Shown here: positions 25,101 through 33,558 of the stretch, piece after piece | Layout of the letters: each line of letters opens with the position of its first letter | How positions within the stretch are numbered: position 1 is the first letter of the stretch | Origin: Robiginitomaculum sp. | GTDB taxonomy: Bacteria; Pseudomonadota; Alphaproteobacteria; Caulobacterales; Maricaulaceae | Assembly (NCBI GenBank): GCA_002733495.1 | Contig: NVVV01000030.1 | Coordinates: 1-37,539, forward strand | Length of the DNA stretch: 37,539 nt | Reading direction: 5' to 3' | Position numbers and translations under genes: made by a program | Notes under the pieces: model-generated | What the model was told of the DNA's origin: nothing | The model's input: only the letters and a program-made list of their open reading frames with translations | Databases searched by the model: none

Positions 25101-25607
25101 AAGTGCGTAACAATTTTCTGAACAAATCAACTCTTCAGTTTCAAAATCATATCGCCAGGCCCCGGTTCCCCCCACTTGTTCAGCTTGAACCAGAAGGCCT
25201 TGCGGTCCAAACCAGCGCAGGCCGGGATTGCCAGGATTAATTTCTGTGGCGACAAAGACGTAATGGGTGATTTCTCCGGCGCTATCAAAACGCCCGGTAA
25301 CCATGCAGCGCGCGGCAAAGGGTTTGCCATCCTTGCGCTTGAACTGGCTGGAGAAAATACCTGGCTCACCGCTGGCGGCGGAATCCAAGGCCTTTTGCAA
25401 GGAGATCATGTCAGTTGCGGTGCTAAGGGTTGTGTCTTTGGGGCGAGAACCAACCAGTTCTTCGATGGTATAGCCGGTCATTTTGGCGTTGGCTTCGTTA
25501 CATGTCGTAATAATCAGGTCATCGCCGATGATTTTGGCAACCATAATAGACACGCCAGAACCGCTGAGAAGCTCTTCGTTTATAACGCCTAAGTCACTGT
25601 TCGCCAT
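22143..25607 (-). CDS. Soluble multi-PAS hybrid sensor histidine kinase
   Basis: A 1154-residue protein with no transmembrane helix, hence a cytoplasmic sensor. About six PAS modules can be laid out: residues 15-125, 145-255, 258-375, 380-505, 508-635 and 638-765; several end in the PAC-type segment (ALQDITERKRAETDL, GAVTDTTKRHTDM, GIAFDVTARKQAA). The kinase core follows: H-box MSHEIRTPLN with His785, N-box NLISNALKFT, G1 DTGTGID and G2 GGTGLGLAICKRL. A lysine-rich linker leads to a receiver domain with Asp1074 in LVLMDVRMPKLDG and a KPF lysine near the end. There is no Hpt domain, so phosphate must pass to a separate protein. The signal is unknown. No partner regulator is adjacent. Confidence 0.92.
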   Translation of the reverse strand: MANSDLGVINEELLSGSGVSIMVAKIIGDDLIITTCNEANAKMTGYTIEELVGSRPKDTTLSTATDMISLQKALDSAASGEPGIFSSQFKRKDGKPFAARCMVTGRFDSAGEITHYVFVATEINPGNPGLRWFGPQGLLVQAEQVGGTGAWRYDFETEELICSENCYALFGLSNSHDTLETLVSLIPHSEHVKLNKKVEECRKNGQTFEIDCTYYRYDGSRRDGLISAQPEFDSEGNIIAIIGVLRDETEVRALRRRQEMFLRAAKIGFIEIDLDGETVSYSADAGVIIGVGRTPGKIPLEVWKKRVHPEDYEGALKNYHDGIKSRKNFTRRYRFKVESGEYRWIEIRATTRPLPDTDIPAIFGTIADVHAEVIADQEITEIRTRLDLAVDSAGLGLWSWDLRSTDGDTMSWSPHMQQILGLQEDDKASWKTLESLIHSDDRAEITRKILANSEQKNSGKFKIEYRCIRPDGRLIWVENRGLARHDEHGNAIGIAGALQDITERKRAETDLKDSEQRFHDVASITEECIFETDAKGRIVYLSDAVRQIYGYEPKELIGKMPFGVTRDIGDDEEEWLSEIYHNGGWKDVEREILRKDGSQGWVTVNGRTIEDTVGNIIGFRGAVTDTTKRHTDMMQLMQSERRVNDVVRIAGGCIFDLDTEGNITYMSDNAKTLFGVAPEELIGKPTYLLAPDLKPRHQEWLAAMGQSESGLESEIRMTPLNGDPDRWMRTTCRTLTDDEGKLIGFRGIAFDVTARKQAALEILNAKKAAEAAAEERARFLSTMSHEIRTPLNAMIGMTDLLLDMPQSDEQKHLINSANTAGKHLLGLVNDILDFSKLDAGKLVVEQTPFDLHAETMAVQDMLANSAAEKGLNLTVKLDNDAKGQFIGDPSRIRQILVNLISNALKFTAKGEVSIHIHRAKNKRMRFSVTDTGTGIDKKVLPTLFSDFSQADSSITRKFGGTGLGLAICKRLTEVMGGEIGVSSTLAEGSTFWFEIPLQVEKASKSKPKEKSKTKARKTDKAWKLHILVAEDNPANQLLIKTLLTRMGHTLVITNDGSEAIEAALTESFDLVLMDVRMPKLDGVSATRLLREAGCHIPVIALTAHILADEKDRFSAAGMDDWLSKPFDARKLAETMFYWAKKGPQEHVLGEEKAG

Positions 25608-25807
25608 GGCTTACCCCAGATTACGTGTCACTTTACCGCCGCTTTGCTTACAATTGGGTTATCGGCGCGGAAATTTTTGCATAAAGCTGGAAAAAACATC
25701 TGAAATGGCGGGGCTTTTTATTCTTTCCCGCTTGACCCGGATCGGTGCATCGGCCAGCATCCGCGTAATTAAAAAACGGGGCTTAGGCCTATAATCGGGA
25801 GGGAAGA

Positions 25808-27208
25808 ATGGCAGCACCACAGGTGAGTAGCGGCGAACATGAACAATGGTCGTCCCGTATAGGGTTTTTGATGGCGGCGGTTGGGTCGTCAGTTGGGCTG
25901 GGTAATCTCTGGCGATTTTCTGCCGAGGCCGGGCAAAATGGTGGCGGCGCTTTTGTGCTGGTTTATCTTTTGTGCGTGGCTTTTATCGGCATTCCCGTAT
26001 TGATGAGCGAATATGTCATTGGCCGAGGCAGCGCCAAAGCCAGTGCCGTGCAATCCGTTGTCGATCTGGCTGATCAATCCGGGGTTAGCAGACAGTGGAG
26101 CCTGATGGCCTGGATTGGCATGATTGCCGCCTTTATGGTGGTGTGTTTCTACAGCTCGGTTGCCGGCTGGGTGCTGGCCTACATTCCCAAATTCCTGTTT
26201 GGGGCTTTTAACGGCCAGGACCCCAAAGCCATTGCCGCCCAGTTTGGCACGCTGATAAGTGACCCCATGGCAGTGCTGCCCTATTTTACCGCCTTTGTAA
26301 TTTTAACCACCTGGCTGGTCTCACGCGGGGTTAATCGGGGCATTGAATGGGCGTCCACATTCCTGATGCCACTGTTTTTCATTCTGTTGGCCGCGCTGGC
26401 GATCTACAGCCTGGTTTCCGGGTTCAGTACGCAGGTGGAAATTGATGGAAAAACCGTCAATGCGGGGGCCTATGCCCTGACCTGGTTGTTCCAGCCAGAT
26501 TTTGCCAAAATCAACCCTTCTGTGGTGACCAGCGCCTTGGGCCAGGCCTTCTTCTCTATCGGTATTGGCAGCGCCATCATGATTACTTATGGCTCTTATC
26601 TGCAACATGGGGTGAATATTCCAAAATCGGCAGGCATTGTCGCCTTGGCCGATACCGGCGTGGCGCTGATTGCTGGCATGGCAATCTTTCCGATTGTGTT
26701 CGCCCATGGTCTTTCTCCAACGGCGGGCGCAGGCCTGTTTTTCCAGACCTTGCCCGTAGCATTAGTCAGCGCCCCGGGTGGCCAGTATATCGGCACGGCG
26801 TTTTTCTTGCTGGCAATTTTTGCCGCTGTGACGTCCTCTATCTCGCTTCTGGAAGTGAGTGTGGCGTGGGTTATTGATAAGACAAAGTCCTCACGGTTTG
26901 TCGCCTCCTGGGGCCTTGGCTTGCTGATGTGGGGCGTTGGTCTTGGCACGGTTTATTCGCAGAAATTCTTTGGATTTCTGGACAAGACAACCGGGACATT
27001 GATGTTGCCAATATCGGGCCTGATGGTGGTTCTGTTTGTTGGTTGGCGCTTGAACAAGGCGGTCTTAGCCAAGGAATTGGAAGGCACATCGCCAGTGGCC
27101 ATCTTCTTGTTGATGTTCCTAGTACGCTTTGTTGCGCCGGCGGCCGTGGCAATCATTCTGGTCTCAGGTATTTTTGAAAGATATCTAGGCATTACCCTGT
27201 TTGGGTAG
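25808..27208 (+). CDS. Sodium-dependent NSS-family transporter, first tandem copy
   Basis: A 466-residue sodium:solute symporter with about eleven or twelve helices. TM1 carries the NSS signature GSSVGLGNLWRF, followed by GQNGGGAFVLVYLL in TM2. TM6 contains FFSIGIGSAIMITYGSYL, the unwound substrate-binding segment. Bacterial members usually import amino acids such as leucine, tryptophan or tyrosine with sodium; substrate cannot be read here. GGGAGGGAAG lies before the ATG. A second copy of the same length lies immediately downstream; the two align without gaps, with roughly seven in ten residues identical by eye. It is divergent from the multi-PAS kinase with a 200-base shared control region. 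Confidence 0.92.
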   Translation: MAAPQVSSGEHEQWSSRIGFLMAAVGSSVGLGNLWRFSAEAGQNGGGAFVLVYLLCVAFIGIPVLMSEYVIGRGSAKASAVQSVVDLADQSGVSRQWSLMAWIGMIAAFMVVCFYSSVAGWVLAYIPKFLFGAFNGQDPKAIAAQFGTLISDPMAVLPYFTAFVILTTWLVSRGVNRGIEWASTFLMPLFFILLAALAIYSLVSGFSTQVEIDGKTVNAGAYALTWLFQPDFAKINPSVVTSALGQAFFSIGIGSAIMITYGSYLQHGVNIPKSAGIVALADTGVALIAGMAIFPIVFAHGLSPTAGAGLFFQTLPVALVSAPGGQYIGTAFFLLAIFAAVTSSISLLEVSVAWVIDKTKSSRFVASWGLGLLMWGVGLGTVYSQKFFGFLDKTTGTLMLPISGLMVVLFVGWRLNKAVLAKELEGTSPVAIFLLMFLVRFVAPAAVAIILVSGIFERYLGITLFG

Positions 27209-27214
27209 GACGCT

Positions 27215-27307
27215 ATGAGCAGTTCTGGAACAGAAAATCTGACGTCGCCTGGCGGGGCAAGGGCTTCGCCAGGCGACGTCGATAAAGCGTTCAATTCGCA
27301 CCATTAG
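27215..27307 (+). pseudogene. Relic of a queF 5' end between the two NSS transporters
   Basis: ATGAGCAGTTC begins a 30-codon frame that starts exactly six bases after the stop of the first transporter, just as queF starts six bases after the stop of the second. The first translated residues, MSSSGTENLTSPGGA, match [15 protein letters not shown] of queF at 10 of 15 positions. After about residue 15 the resemblance fades and the frame ends at TAG 27305-27307. No catalytic part remains. It indicates that the duplicated unit was transporter plus the start of queF. It could still be translated as a 30-residue peptide by coupling, with no obvious role. Confidence 0.7.
27241..27280. repeat. Perfect 14-bp inverted repeat (strong hairpin) inside the queF relic
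   Basis: GACGTCGCCTGGCG (27241-27254) pairs perfectly with CGCCAGGCGACGTC (27267-27280) across a 12-base loop. No T-run follows, so it is not a classical terminator. Lying between two transporter genes in one transcript, it may change mRNA stability or the ratio of the two products. Confidence 0.75.
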
Positions 27308-27315
27308 GGGGGCAT

Positions 27316-28716
27316 ATGGCTGAACCAATAGCCAAAAATACCGGACACGAACAATGGGCGTCACGGCTGGGCTTTTTAATGGCTGCGGTTGGCTCATCTG
27401 TGGGTCTTGGTAATCTCTGGCGGTTTTCTGCCGAGGCCGGGCAAAATGGCGGCGGTGCATTTGTATTGGTCTATCTGCTCTGTGTAATTTTTATCGGCAT
27501 CCCGGTGCTGATGAGTGAGTTTATTATTGGCCGAGGTTCCAGTGCGGCCAATGCGGTCAAGTCTGTTGAAGACCTTGCCGGACAGTCGGGTGTCAGCAAA
27601 AACTGGAGTCTGCTGGCCTGGATCGGCATGATTGCCGCCTTCATGGGAATGGGCTTTTACAGTGCCGTTGCCGGTTGGGTGCTGGCCTATATTCTCAAGT
27701 TTCTGATGGGCGCTTTTAACGGTCAGGACGCCAATCAGATCGCTGCCCAGTTTGGTGAATTGATTAGCAGCCCAAAAACAGTAATGCCGTATTTTACCGT
27801 TTATATCGTGCTGTCGGTCTGGCTGGTGTCACGCGGGGTAAACCGGGGCATTGAATGGGCCTCAAAATTCCTGATGCCGCTCTTTTTCCTGCTGCTGCTT
27901 GGCCTGGCCATATACAGCCTGGTTTCCGGCTTTGGAGCGCAGGTTGAAATTGATGGTAAAACCGTCAGTGCCAGTGGCTATGCCCTGACCTGGCTTTTCA
28001 GCCCGGATTTCAGCCAGATCAATTTTTCAGTAGTATCTCGCGCCATGGGGCAGGCATTTTTCTCCATCAGCGTTGGTCTTGCTATTATGATCACGTATGG
28101 CTCTTATCTGAAACACGGGGTGAATATTCCGCGTGCAGCGAGCTTTGTGGCACTGAGCGATACCGGCGTGGCGCTGATTGCCGGCGTGGCCATTTTCCCC
28201 ATTGTGTTTGCCCATAACCTGCCCGTTGCTTCCGGCGCGGGTCTGTTCTTCCAGACCCTGCCCATCGCCCTGACAGGCGCGCCCGGCGGACAGGTCATCG
28301 GCACGGCGTTTTTCGTGCTGGCCCTTTTTGCCGCCATTACCTCGACCGTGTCTTTGCTGGAAGTCAGTGTGGCATGGGTGATCGAAAGCATTGGTTGGGC
28401 ACGCCCCAAATCCGCATGGATTTTAGGCGTGATGGTATGGCTCTTCGGCAGCATCACCGTATTTTCGCAAAAATTCTTTACTTTTTTGAGTGGCACAGCA
28501 AGCAACTTTATTCTTCCGTTTTCCGGTTTAATGGTGGTATTGTTCGTGGGTTGGCGACTGAAAAAAACCATTTTGGCCAAAGAGCTGGAAGGCACTTCTC
28601 CGGCTGTTATAATGGTGCTTATGTTTCTGGTGCGCTTTGTTGCCCCTGTGGCGGTTGGCGCGATTTTAATTTCTGGTATTTTGGAAAAATATTTCGGCAC
28701 TTCCCTGTTTGGATAA
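27316..28716 (+). CDS. Sodium-dependent NSS-family transporter, second tandem copy
   Basis: A 466-residue paralogue of the preceding gene with the same signatures (GSSVGLGNLWRF, GQNGGGAFVLVYLL, FFSISVGLAIMITYGSYL). Differences between the copies concentrate in the first ten residues, the TM3 region (GMGFYSAVAG here, VVCFYSSVAG in copy one), the extracellular loop near residue 150-165 and the region near residue 355-390. This suggests that substrate preference may have drifted while the transport core was kept. GGGGGGC sits before the ATG at 27316. The gene is followed six bases later by queF and is probably coupled to it. Confidence 0.92.
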   Translation: MAEPIAKNTGHEQWASRLGFLMAAVGSSVGLGNLWRFSAEAGQNGGGAFVLVYLLCVIFIGIPVLMSEFIIGRGSSAANAVKSVEDLAGQSGVSKNWSLLAWIGMIAAFMGMGFYSAVAGWVLAYILKFLMGAFNGQDANQIAAQFGELISSPKTVMPYFTVYIVLSVWLVSRGVNRGIEWASKFLMPLFFLLLLGLAIYSLVSGFGAQVEIDGKTVSASGYALTWLFSPDFSQINFSVVSRAMGQAFFSISVGLAIMITYGSYLKHGVNIPRAASFVALSDTGVALIAGVAIFPIVFAHNLPVASGAGLFFQTLPIALTGAPGGQVIGTAFFVLALFAAITSTVSLLEVSVAWVIESIGWARPKSAWILGVMVWLFGSITVFSQKFFTFLSGTASNFILPFSGLMVVLFVGWRLKKTILAKELEGTSPAVIMVLMFLVRFVAPVAVGAILISGILEKYFGTSLFG

Positions 28717-28722
28717 GGTGGT

Positions 28723-29187
28723 ATGAGCAGTTCGGACACAGATAACCTGACACAACTTGGCGGGGCCAGTGCCCTGTCGGCCACGCCCGAAGAGGCAGTG
28801 TTGGAAAAAGTGGCCAATCCGGTTGCTGATGCGCCCTATCTGGTGCGCTTTACTGTGCCGGAGTTTACCTCACTTTGTCCCGTAACCGGCCAGCCGGACT
28901 TTGCCCATCTGGTGATTGATTATGCGCCTGATCAGTGGATTGTGGAAAGCAAATCCCTGAAGCTGTATCTGGGGTCCTTTCGCAATCACGGTGCCTTTCA
29001 CGAGGCCTGCACTGTGATGATCGGTCAACGGCTGGTGGCGGAAATCAATCCCTTATGGCTGCGTATTGGCGGATACTGGTATCCGCGCGGCGGCATGCCC
29101 ATTGATGTGTTTTATCAATACGGCTCGGTGCCGGATGGCCTGTGGGTGCCCGAACAGGGGGTGGCTCCCTATCGGGGCCGGGGTTAG
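28723..29187 (+). CDS. queF: NADPH-dependent 7-cyano-7-deazaguanine reductase
   Basis: A 154-residue enzyme of the tunnelling fold that reduces preQ0 to preQ1 in queuosine biosynthesis. The nucleophile Cys52 lies in [12 protein letters not shown] with Asp59 nearby, and the NADPH-binding/QueF motif is E75-SKSLKLYL, followed by FRNHGAFHE (His93, Glu94). The length matches the short, single-domain type of QueF. The first 35 residues are poorly conserved and are partly duplicated as the relic at 27215. AAGGTGG lies in the six-base gap after the transporter stop. No other queuosine genes are in the window. Confidence 0.95.
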   Translation: MSSSDTDNLTQLGGASALSATPEEAVLEKVANPVADAPYLVRFTVPEFTSLCPVTGQPDFAHLVIDYAPDQWIVESKSLKLYLGSFRNHGAFHEACTVMIGQRLVAEINPLWLRIGGYWYPRGGMPIDVFYQYGSVPDGLWVPEQGVAPYRGRG

Positions 29188-29196
29188 GCGAATCGC

Positions 29197-29412
29197 TCAG
29201 GCTTCGTCCAGGTCAATAGACAAAATAGCCATGTCCAGATTATAGGAAATATCGGATGGGTCTTCATCATCTTTTGATAGAGTTCCTGTGAATTCATCAC
29301 CGATATAAACCTCGACAGAGTCAGTGATTTTGCCCCGACGGCGCAAGGTGATGGCCGGGTTTACCTTTTTGCACAGGTAATCCTGCAGGCGGGTTATTTC
29401 TTCATTGGTCAT
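29197..29412 (-). CDS. DUF3126-family small protein
   Basis: A 71-residue acidic protein starting MTNEEITRLQDYL and containing SVEVYIGDEFTGTLSKDDED and MAILSIDLDE, which matches the alphaproteobacterial DUF3126 family. Function is unknown. In this family the gene often neighbours cysE, as here, where cysE lies upstream on the same strand. It converges on queF with a nine-base gap. Confidence 0.85.
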   Translation of the reverse strand: MTNEEITRLQDYLCKKVNPAITLRRRGKITDSVEVYIGDEFTGTLSKDDEDPSDISYNLDMAILSIDLDEA

Positions 29413-29459
29413 AGGGCTCTCCGGCGCCAGAGGGTGCGATTTTGAATCACCTTAAACTA

Positions 29460-29479
29460 AAGCCTCTCTACAGGGGCTT
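29460..29479 (-). terminator. Hairpin at the end of cysE
   Basis: On the minus strand AAGCCCC (29479-29473), TGTAGA, GAGGCTT (29466-29460) form a 7-bp stem with one G-T pair, followed by TAGTTTAAGG. It directly follows the cysE stop. The T-rich tail is weak, so partial read-through into DUF3126 is likely. Confidence 0.5.
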
Positions 29480-30288
29480 CAATCCTCTTCCAGCACATGA
29501 TTCATGCTTTTGGCTGGTTCTGGACAGCAATCGCCAATGGGCTTGGCGGGGATGCCGGCCACGGTACAACGCGGTGGCACGTCTTTCAGCACAACCGAAC
29601 AGGCGGCAATGCGGGCGTGATCACCCACGGTGATATTGCCCAGCACTTTGGCTCCGGCGCCGACCAATACGCCGTCCATGATTTTGGGGTGGCGATCGCC
29701 GCGATGCGAGCCGGTTCCGCCCAGCGTCACATCCTGCATGATGGAAACATCATTGCCCACTTGCGCAGTTTCGCCAATAACAATGCCGGTGGCATGGTCC
29801 ATCATTATGCCGGATCCGATGCGGGTGGCCGGGTGAATGTCGATGGCAAAAAGCTCTGACACACGGCTTTGCATATAAAGCGCCAGGGTCTGGCGGTCAT
29901 CGTTCCAGAGCTGATGAGAAATGCGTTGTGCCTGCAGCGCCAAAAAGCCTTTATAATATAAAAATGGTTGCAAATATCCCTTGCAGGCCGGGTCGCGTTC
30001 CAGAACTGCGCGGGCATCGGCCTCGACCTTGGCAATAATGCCCGGGTCTTCGCGAAGCGCCTGATCACAGATTTCGCGTACTTGCATGACGCTCATGTTC
30101 TCGCCGCCAATTTTAGAGGCCAGTAAATAAGACAAGGCGTCTTCCAGCCGGTCATGGTTGAGAATAACCGCGTGCAGCATGGAGGCCAGGATCGGCTCGC
30201 CCGCAGCGACCGTTGCGGCCTCTACACGCAGGCTGGACCAGACGGTGCTTTGGACCGGGTCGCCGGAAATATCTACGAGGTGCGCCAT
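29479..30288 (-). CDS. cysE: Serine O-acetyltransferase
   Basis: A 269-residue enzyme that acetylates serine as the first step of cysteine synthesis. The N-terminal alpha-helical domain includes SYLLASKIGGENMSVMQV and KGFLALQAQRISHQLW. The left-handed beta-helix made of hexapeptide repeats begins at IHPATRIGSGIMMDHATG, with the catalytic Asp150 (AIDIHPA) and His165 (MMDHATG). It continues IGETAQVGNDVSI, then GGTGSHRGDRHP. The ATG at 30288 is preceded by CAGGAGAAGAGT; an in-frame upstream ATG at 30315 lacks a binding site. Confidence 0.95.
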   Translation of the reverse strand: MAHLVDISGDPVQSTVWSSLRVEAATVAAGEPILASMLHAVILNHDRLEDALSYLLASKIGGENMSVMQVREICDQALREDPGIIAKVEADARAVLERDPACKGYLQPFLYYKGFLALQAQRISHQLWNDDRQTLALYMQSRVSELFAIDIHPATRIGSGIMMDHATGIVIGETAQVGNDVSIMQDVTLGGTGSHRGDRHPKIMDGVLVGAGAKVLGNITVGDHARIAACSVVLKDVPPRCTVAGIPAKPIGDCCPEPAKSMNHVLEED

Positions 30289-30387
30289 ACTCTTCTCCTG
30301 TCGTTTCGTGTTCATATAGGCATGTTTTGCGGCAATTGCATCTATGGGTAGCTCACAAAATGTTGAACGGGGGCCTCTGTGCGTAGT

Positions 30388-33300
30388 TCAGCTTCGGCTT
30401 TTGGCGTGGGCAGCTTTCATGGCAGCGCGCATTTTAGCGATGGCGGCTTGTTTGCTTTCCTTGATATGGGCCAGGCGCGCCTTGTTCTTTTGCCGGGTGC
30501 GGGACAGCAAGACAAACGCCGCCGGGGCGGTAATCAGGGCCAGAACGGCTGATCCGGCGACGCCGCCGGCAATGGCGGTGGCCAGCGGACCCCAGAAACT
30601 GTCGCCAAAGACCAAAAGCGGGATAAAGCCGCCAATGGTGGTCAAGGTGGTGGCGATAATATGGCGGGTGGCATCGACCACAGTTTCGCGGGTTTGCACG
30701 GGGCAGCCGGCCTTGGCCTTTTCATTGGCTTTTAGCGCCGAAAGCACAACAATCGTGCCATTAATGGCCAGTCCAACCAGACCCATCACGCCGACAATGG
30801 CCATAAAGCCCATGGTCTGGCCAAAAAACCAGATACCAAAGAGGGCAAGGCCCACCGATAAAAAACCATTCATGCCGACAATGGCGGCATAGGAAAAAGA
30901 ATTAAATGCCAGCACCACAGCGCCAACAATCAGGATCAGCAAAGGCAAAGCCGAGGAGAGAAGATTGCCCATGGCGTCATTACGCTCTTCGGCTTCGCCG
31001 CCAATGATCAGGGTATAGCCATCGGGCAGGGAAAAGTCGCTTTGCGCCAGACGGTGGTTAAAATCCTGTTGTACGGTATCGGGCAACAAATAGGGTTCAA
31101 GAAAGGCGCTGATCTTGTTGATCCGCCGCCCGTTCAGACGCTTGATAACCGAGATTTTGGGCACCAGAGTCATAGATCCCAGCGCATCGCTGGACGTGCC
31201 AAGGGAATCGCCGCCATTGAACGAAGGCAAGGCCAGCGAGCCTGCATTGGCCAACCGGCTGCGCAGGCGGTCATTGGCAATCACCCGCACAGGAATGCGC
31301 TCCACGCCTTCTTGTACACTGCCGCCGGTGACCCCTTCAAAGGCATCATTGATCTGGCGGGCCATATCGGTCAGCGCCATACCGGCGCGCCGGGTGGCGG
31401 TTTCATCGGCATTGATTTGCGCCACAGGCTCGCCCATTTGCAAATCTGTGGCGGTATAGGTGATGCCGGGGGTTTGCGACAAGATGGTGCGCAATAGTGC
31501 CCCGATGCGGTCCAGCATGGCAAAGTTTGGCCCCGAAATAGTCAACTCGATCGGGGCTTCATTGGGCGGGCCTTGTTCAAAGGGCAAAGCCAGCACCCGC
31601 GCATCGGGAAAGGCCGCGCGGGCCTTTTTCTGGATGCTGATCACCGCCTTGTGGGTGGCCTCGGCGGAAACGGTGGTGACAAAGCCGGTGGCCCGGTCGG
31701 GGCTTACGGCTCCGGCGGAAAAGACATTGTAATACACTTTGGGCGCGGCGCTGCCGATCACCCAGCTGACATCCTTGATGCCGGGTTCTTGCAAGATCAA
31801 TTGCCGAATTTGTTCGGTGCGTTTTGTGGTCAGGTCAATAGAACTGCCCGGTGCCATCACCACCTGCAATTGGAACATGTCGCGGTCCACAGGCGGGAAA
31901 AACTGCATCGGCAAAGTGGTCACCGCGACAAAGCCGACCATGGGCACAATGGAACCAGCGATAATGCCGCTCCACGGGTGTTTGATGATAAAATCCAGCA
32001 CCTTGCGATAGGCATTGGCCACCACCTTGGACGAAATCCCTGAGCGCCAGAACTGGTGCGGGGCATCGGGGTCTGGCTCATAATCAAACCAGGCGGCAAA
32101 GGCCGGGATCAGGGTCATGGCCAGCACAAAGGACGAGCCAACCGCAAAAATCACCGAAACGCCCATCATGCCGATAAATTCACCGGCCCCGCCGGACATC
32201 AGGGCGATGGGCGCAAAGGCAAGCATAGTGGTCAGGGTTGAGGCCAGCAAAGGTACAAACAAATGGCTGGAGGCCTTGGCAATGGCATCCGATGGGCCAA
32301 GGCCCCGGCGGCGCATCAATTCATACTCGTCCACCATCACTATGGCCGTGTCGATCAACAGGCCCAGGGCAATCACCACGCCGGTTACCGACATCTGGTG
32401 CAGCGGCGCGCCAGTAAATTTAAACAGCGCCAGCAACATCATCACGGTCAGTGGCAGGGCACTGCCAACAATCAGTGAGGCCCGCCAGCCCATGCTGAGA
32501 AAGGTAATGATAAAAACAATCAGCGCCGAAAGCGCCAGATTAACAAACAGGCCGGTCAGGCGCTTGCTGACATAGCGCTCCTGTTGAAAAACTACATCCA
32601 GTTTTATGCCAGGCGGCAGGCCGCTGGCAATGTCATCAACAATGCCAAGAGCACCCTTGGCCCAGATGTCCACGCGCTGGTTGGGGGTGGCATAGGCCGA
32701 CACCATGACCACGCGCTTGCCATTGCGATAGGCGCGAGAGTCTTCGGGGGTGCGTATGGATTTTGTCACTAAAGCAATATCGCCAACCCGGGTGACGCTG
32801 CCGTCCGCGCCGGTGCGCACCGGAATGGCGCGAATGCGCGAAACTCCGTCAAACTCGCCGGCAATTTCAATGGACAGGTTAAACCTGGCGCTGCGGATAC
32901 GCCCCGCAGGGGTTTTGGCATCGGCGGCGGCAATCAGGCGCGACAAACCCGCCGTATCCAGACCTAATGCCGCCAGCATGTCATGATTGGCCTCAACGCG
33001 AATTTCTTCTTCAACCGCACCAAAGACCTTGGTTTCCTCCGTGCCTGCCATGATCTGAAAACGCTGTTCCAGATCCCGGGCCAGTCTGGAGAGAATGGGC
33101 AGGGCGCTTAAGTTTTCATCAACGACTGAAAACGCCACAATGATGGTGTCCGCGCCGATGTGCTGGCGGCGCAGGTCAGGCTCGGACGCCCCCGGCGGCA
33201 TAAACAGCTTGGCCTTGTTAATCTGCTCGCGCACCAGGGTCCAGGCGGGTTCCACCTTCTCGCCGCGAAAGCGCTCTTTCAGTTCAATGGAAATGACGGA

Positions 33301-33558
33301 CTGGCCGTTCTGACTGGTGGAGTTAAGCTTCCTGATCTCAACTAATTCCTGTAAAGCCCGTTCCAGCGGCTCGGTAATCAGCGCTTCGGTACGCTCTGCC
33401 GAGGCCCCGGGAAACGCCGTGACCAGAACGGCGAAACGTTCGGACAGGGTGGGGTCTTCTTGTCGCCCAAGGGTCAGTGCCGCGCCGAACCCTGCGGCCA
33501 GCAGCAAAAAGACCGTCAGAATAGCCAGACGGGGATTATTGTAAAAAAGCTTGCTCAT
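30388..33558 (-). CDS. RND-family efflux pump inner-membrane protein
   Basis: A 1056-residue proton-driven transporter with the AcrB/CzcA plan: TM1 at the N-terminus (residues 11-30), a large periplasmic domain (GRQEDPTLSERFAVLVTAFPGA), six helices from about 335 to 560, a second periplasmic domain, and six more helices to about 1020. TM4 contains GLLIDTAIVMVDE with Asp403 retained; the adjacent second aspartate of AcrB is threonine here. Such variation is common outside the hydrophobe-efflux group, and the substrate is unknown. The start overlaps the stop of the membrane fusion protein gene by four bases. No outer-membrane channel gene is in the window, so a shared TolC-type channel is expected. 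Confidence 0.93.
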   Translation of the reverse strand: MSKLFYNNPRLAILTVFLLLAAGFGAALTLGRQEDPTLSERFAVLVTAFPGASAERTEALITEPLERALQELVEIRKLNSTSQNGQSVISIELKERFRGEKVEPAWTLVREQINKAKLFMPPGASEPDLRRQHIGADTIIVAFSVVDENLSALPILSRLARDLEQRFQIMAGTEETKVFGAVEEEIRVEANHDMLAALGLDTAGLSRLIAAADAKTPAGRIRSARFNLSIEIAGEFDGVSRIRAIPVRTGADGSVTRVGDIALVTKSIRTPEDSRAYRNGKRVVMVSAYATPNQRVDIWAKGALGIVDDIASGLPPGIKLDVVFQQERYVSKRLTGLFVNLALSALIVFIITFLSMGWRASLIVGSALPLTVMMLLALFKFTGAPLHQMSVTGVVIALGLLIDTAIVMVDEYELMRRRGLGPSDAIAKASSHLFVPLLASTLTTMLAFAPIALMSGGAGEFIGMMGVSVIFAVGSSFVLAMTLIPAFAAWFDYEPDPDAPHQFWRSGISSKVVANAYRKVLDFIIKHPWSGIIAGSIVPMVGFVAVTTLPMQFFPPVDRDMFQLQVVMAPGSSIDLTTKRTEQIRQLILQEPGIKDVSWVIGSAAPKVYYNVFSAGAVSPDRATGFVTTVSAEATHKAVISIQKKARAAFPDARVLALPFEQGPPNEAPIELTISGPNFAMLDRIGALLRTILSQTPGITYTATDLQMGEPVAQINADETATRRAGMALTDMARQINDAFEGVTGGSVQEGVERIPVRVIANDRLRSRLANAGSLALPSFNGGDSLGTSSDALGSMTLVPKISVIKRLNGRRINKISAFLEPYLLPDTVQQDFNHRLAQSDFSLPDGYTLIIGGEAEERNDAMGNLLSSALPLLILIVGAVVLAFNSFSYAAIVGMNGFLSVGLALFGIWFFGQTMGFMAIVGVMGLVGLAINGTIVVLSALKANEKAKAGCPVQTRETVVDATRHIIATTLTTIGGFIPLLVFGDSFWGPLATAIAGGVAGSAVLALITAPAAFVLLSRTRQKNKARLAHIKESKQAAIAKMRAAMKAAHAKSRS

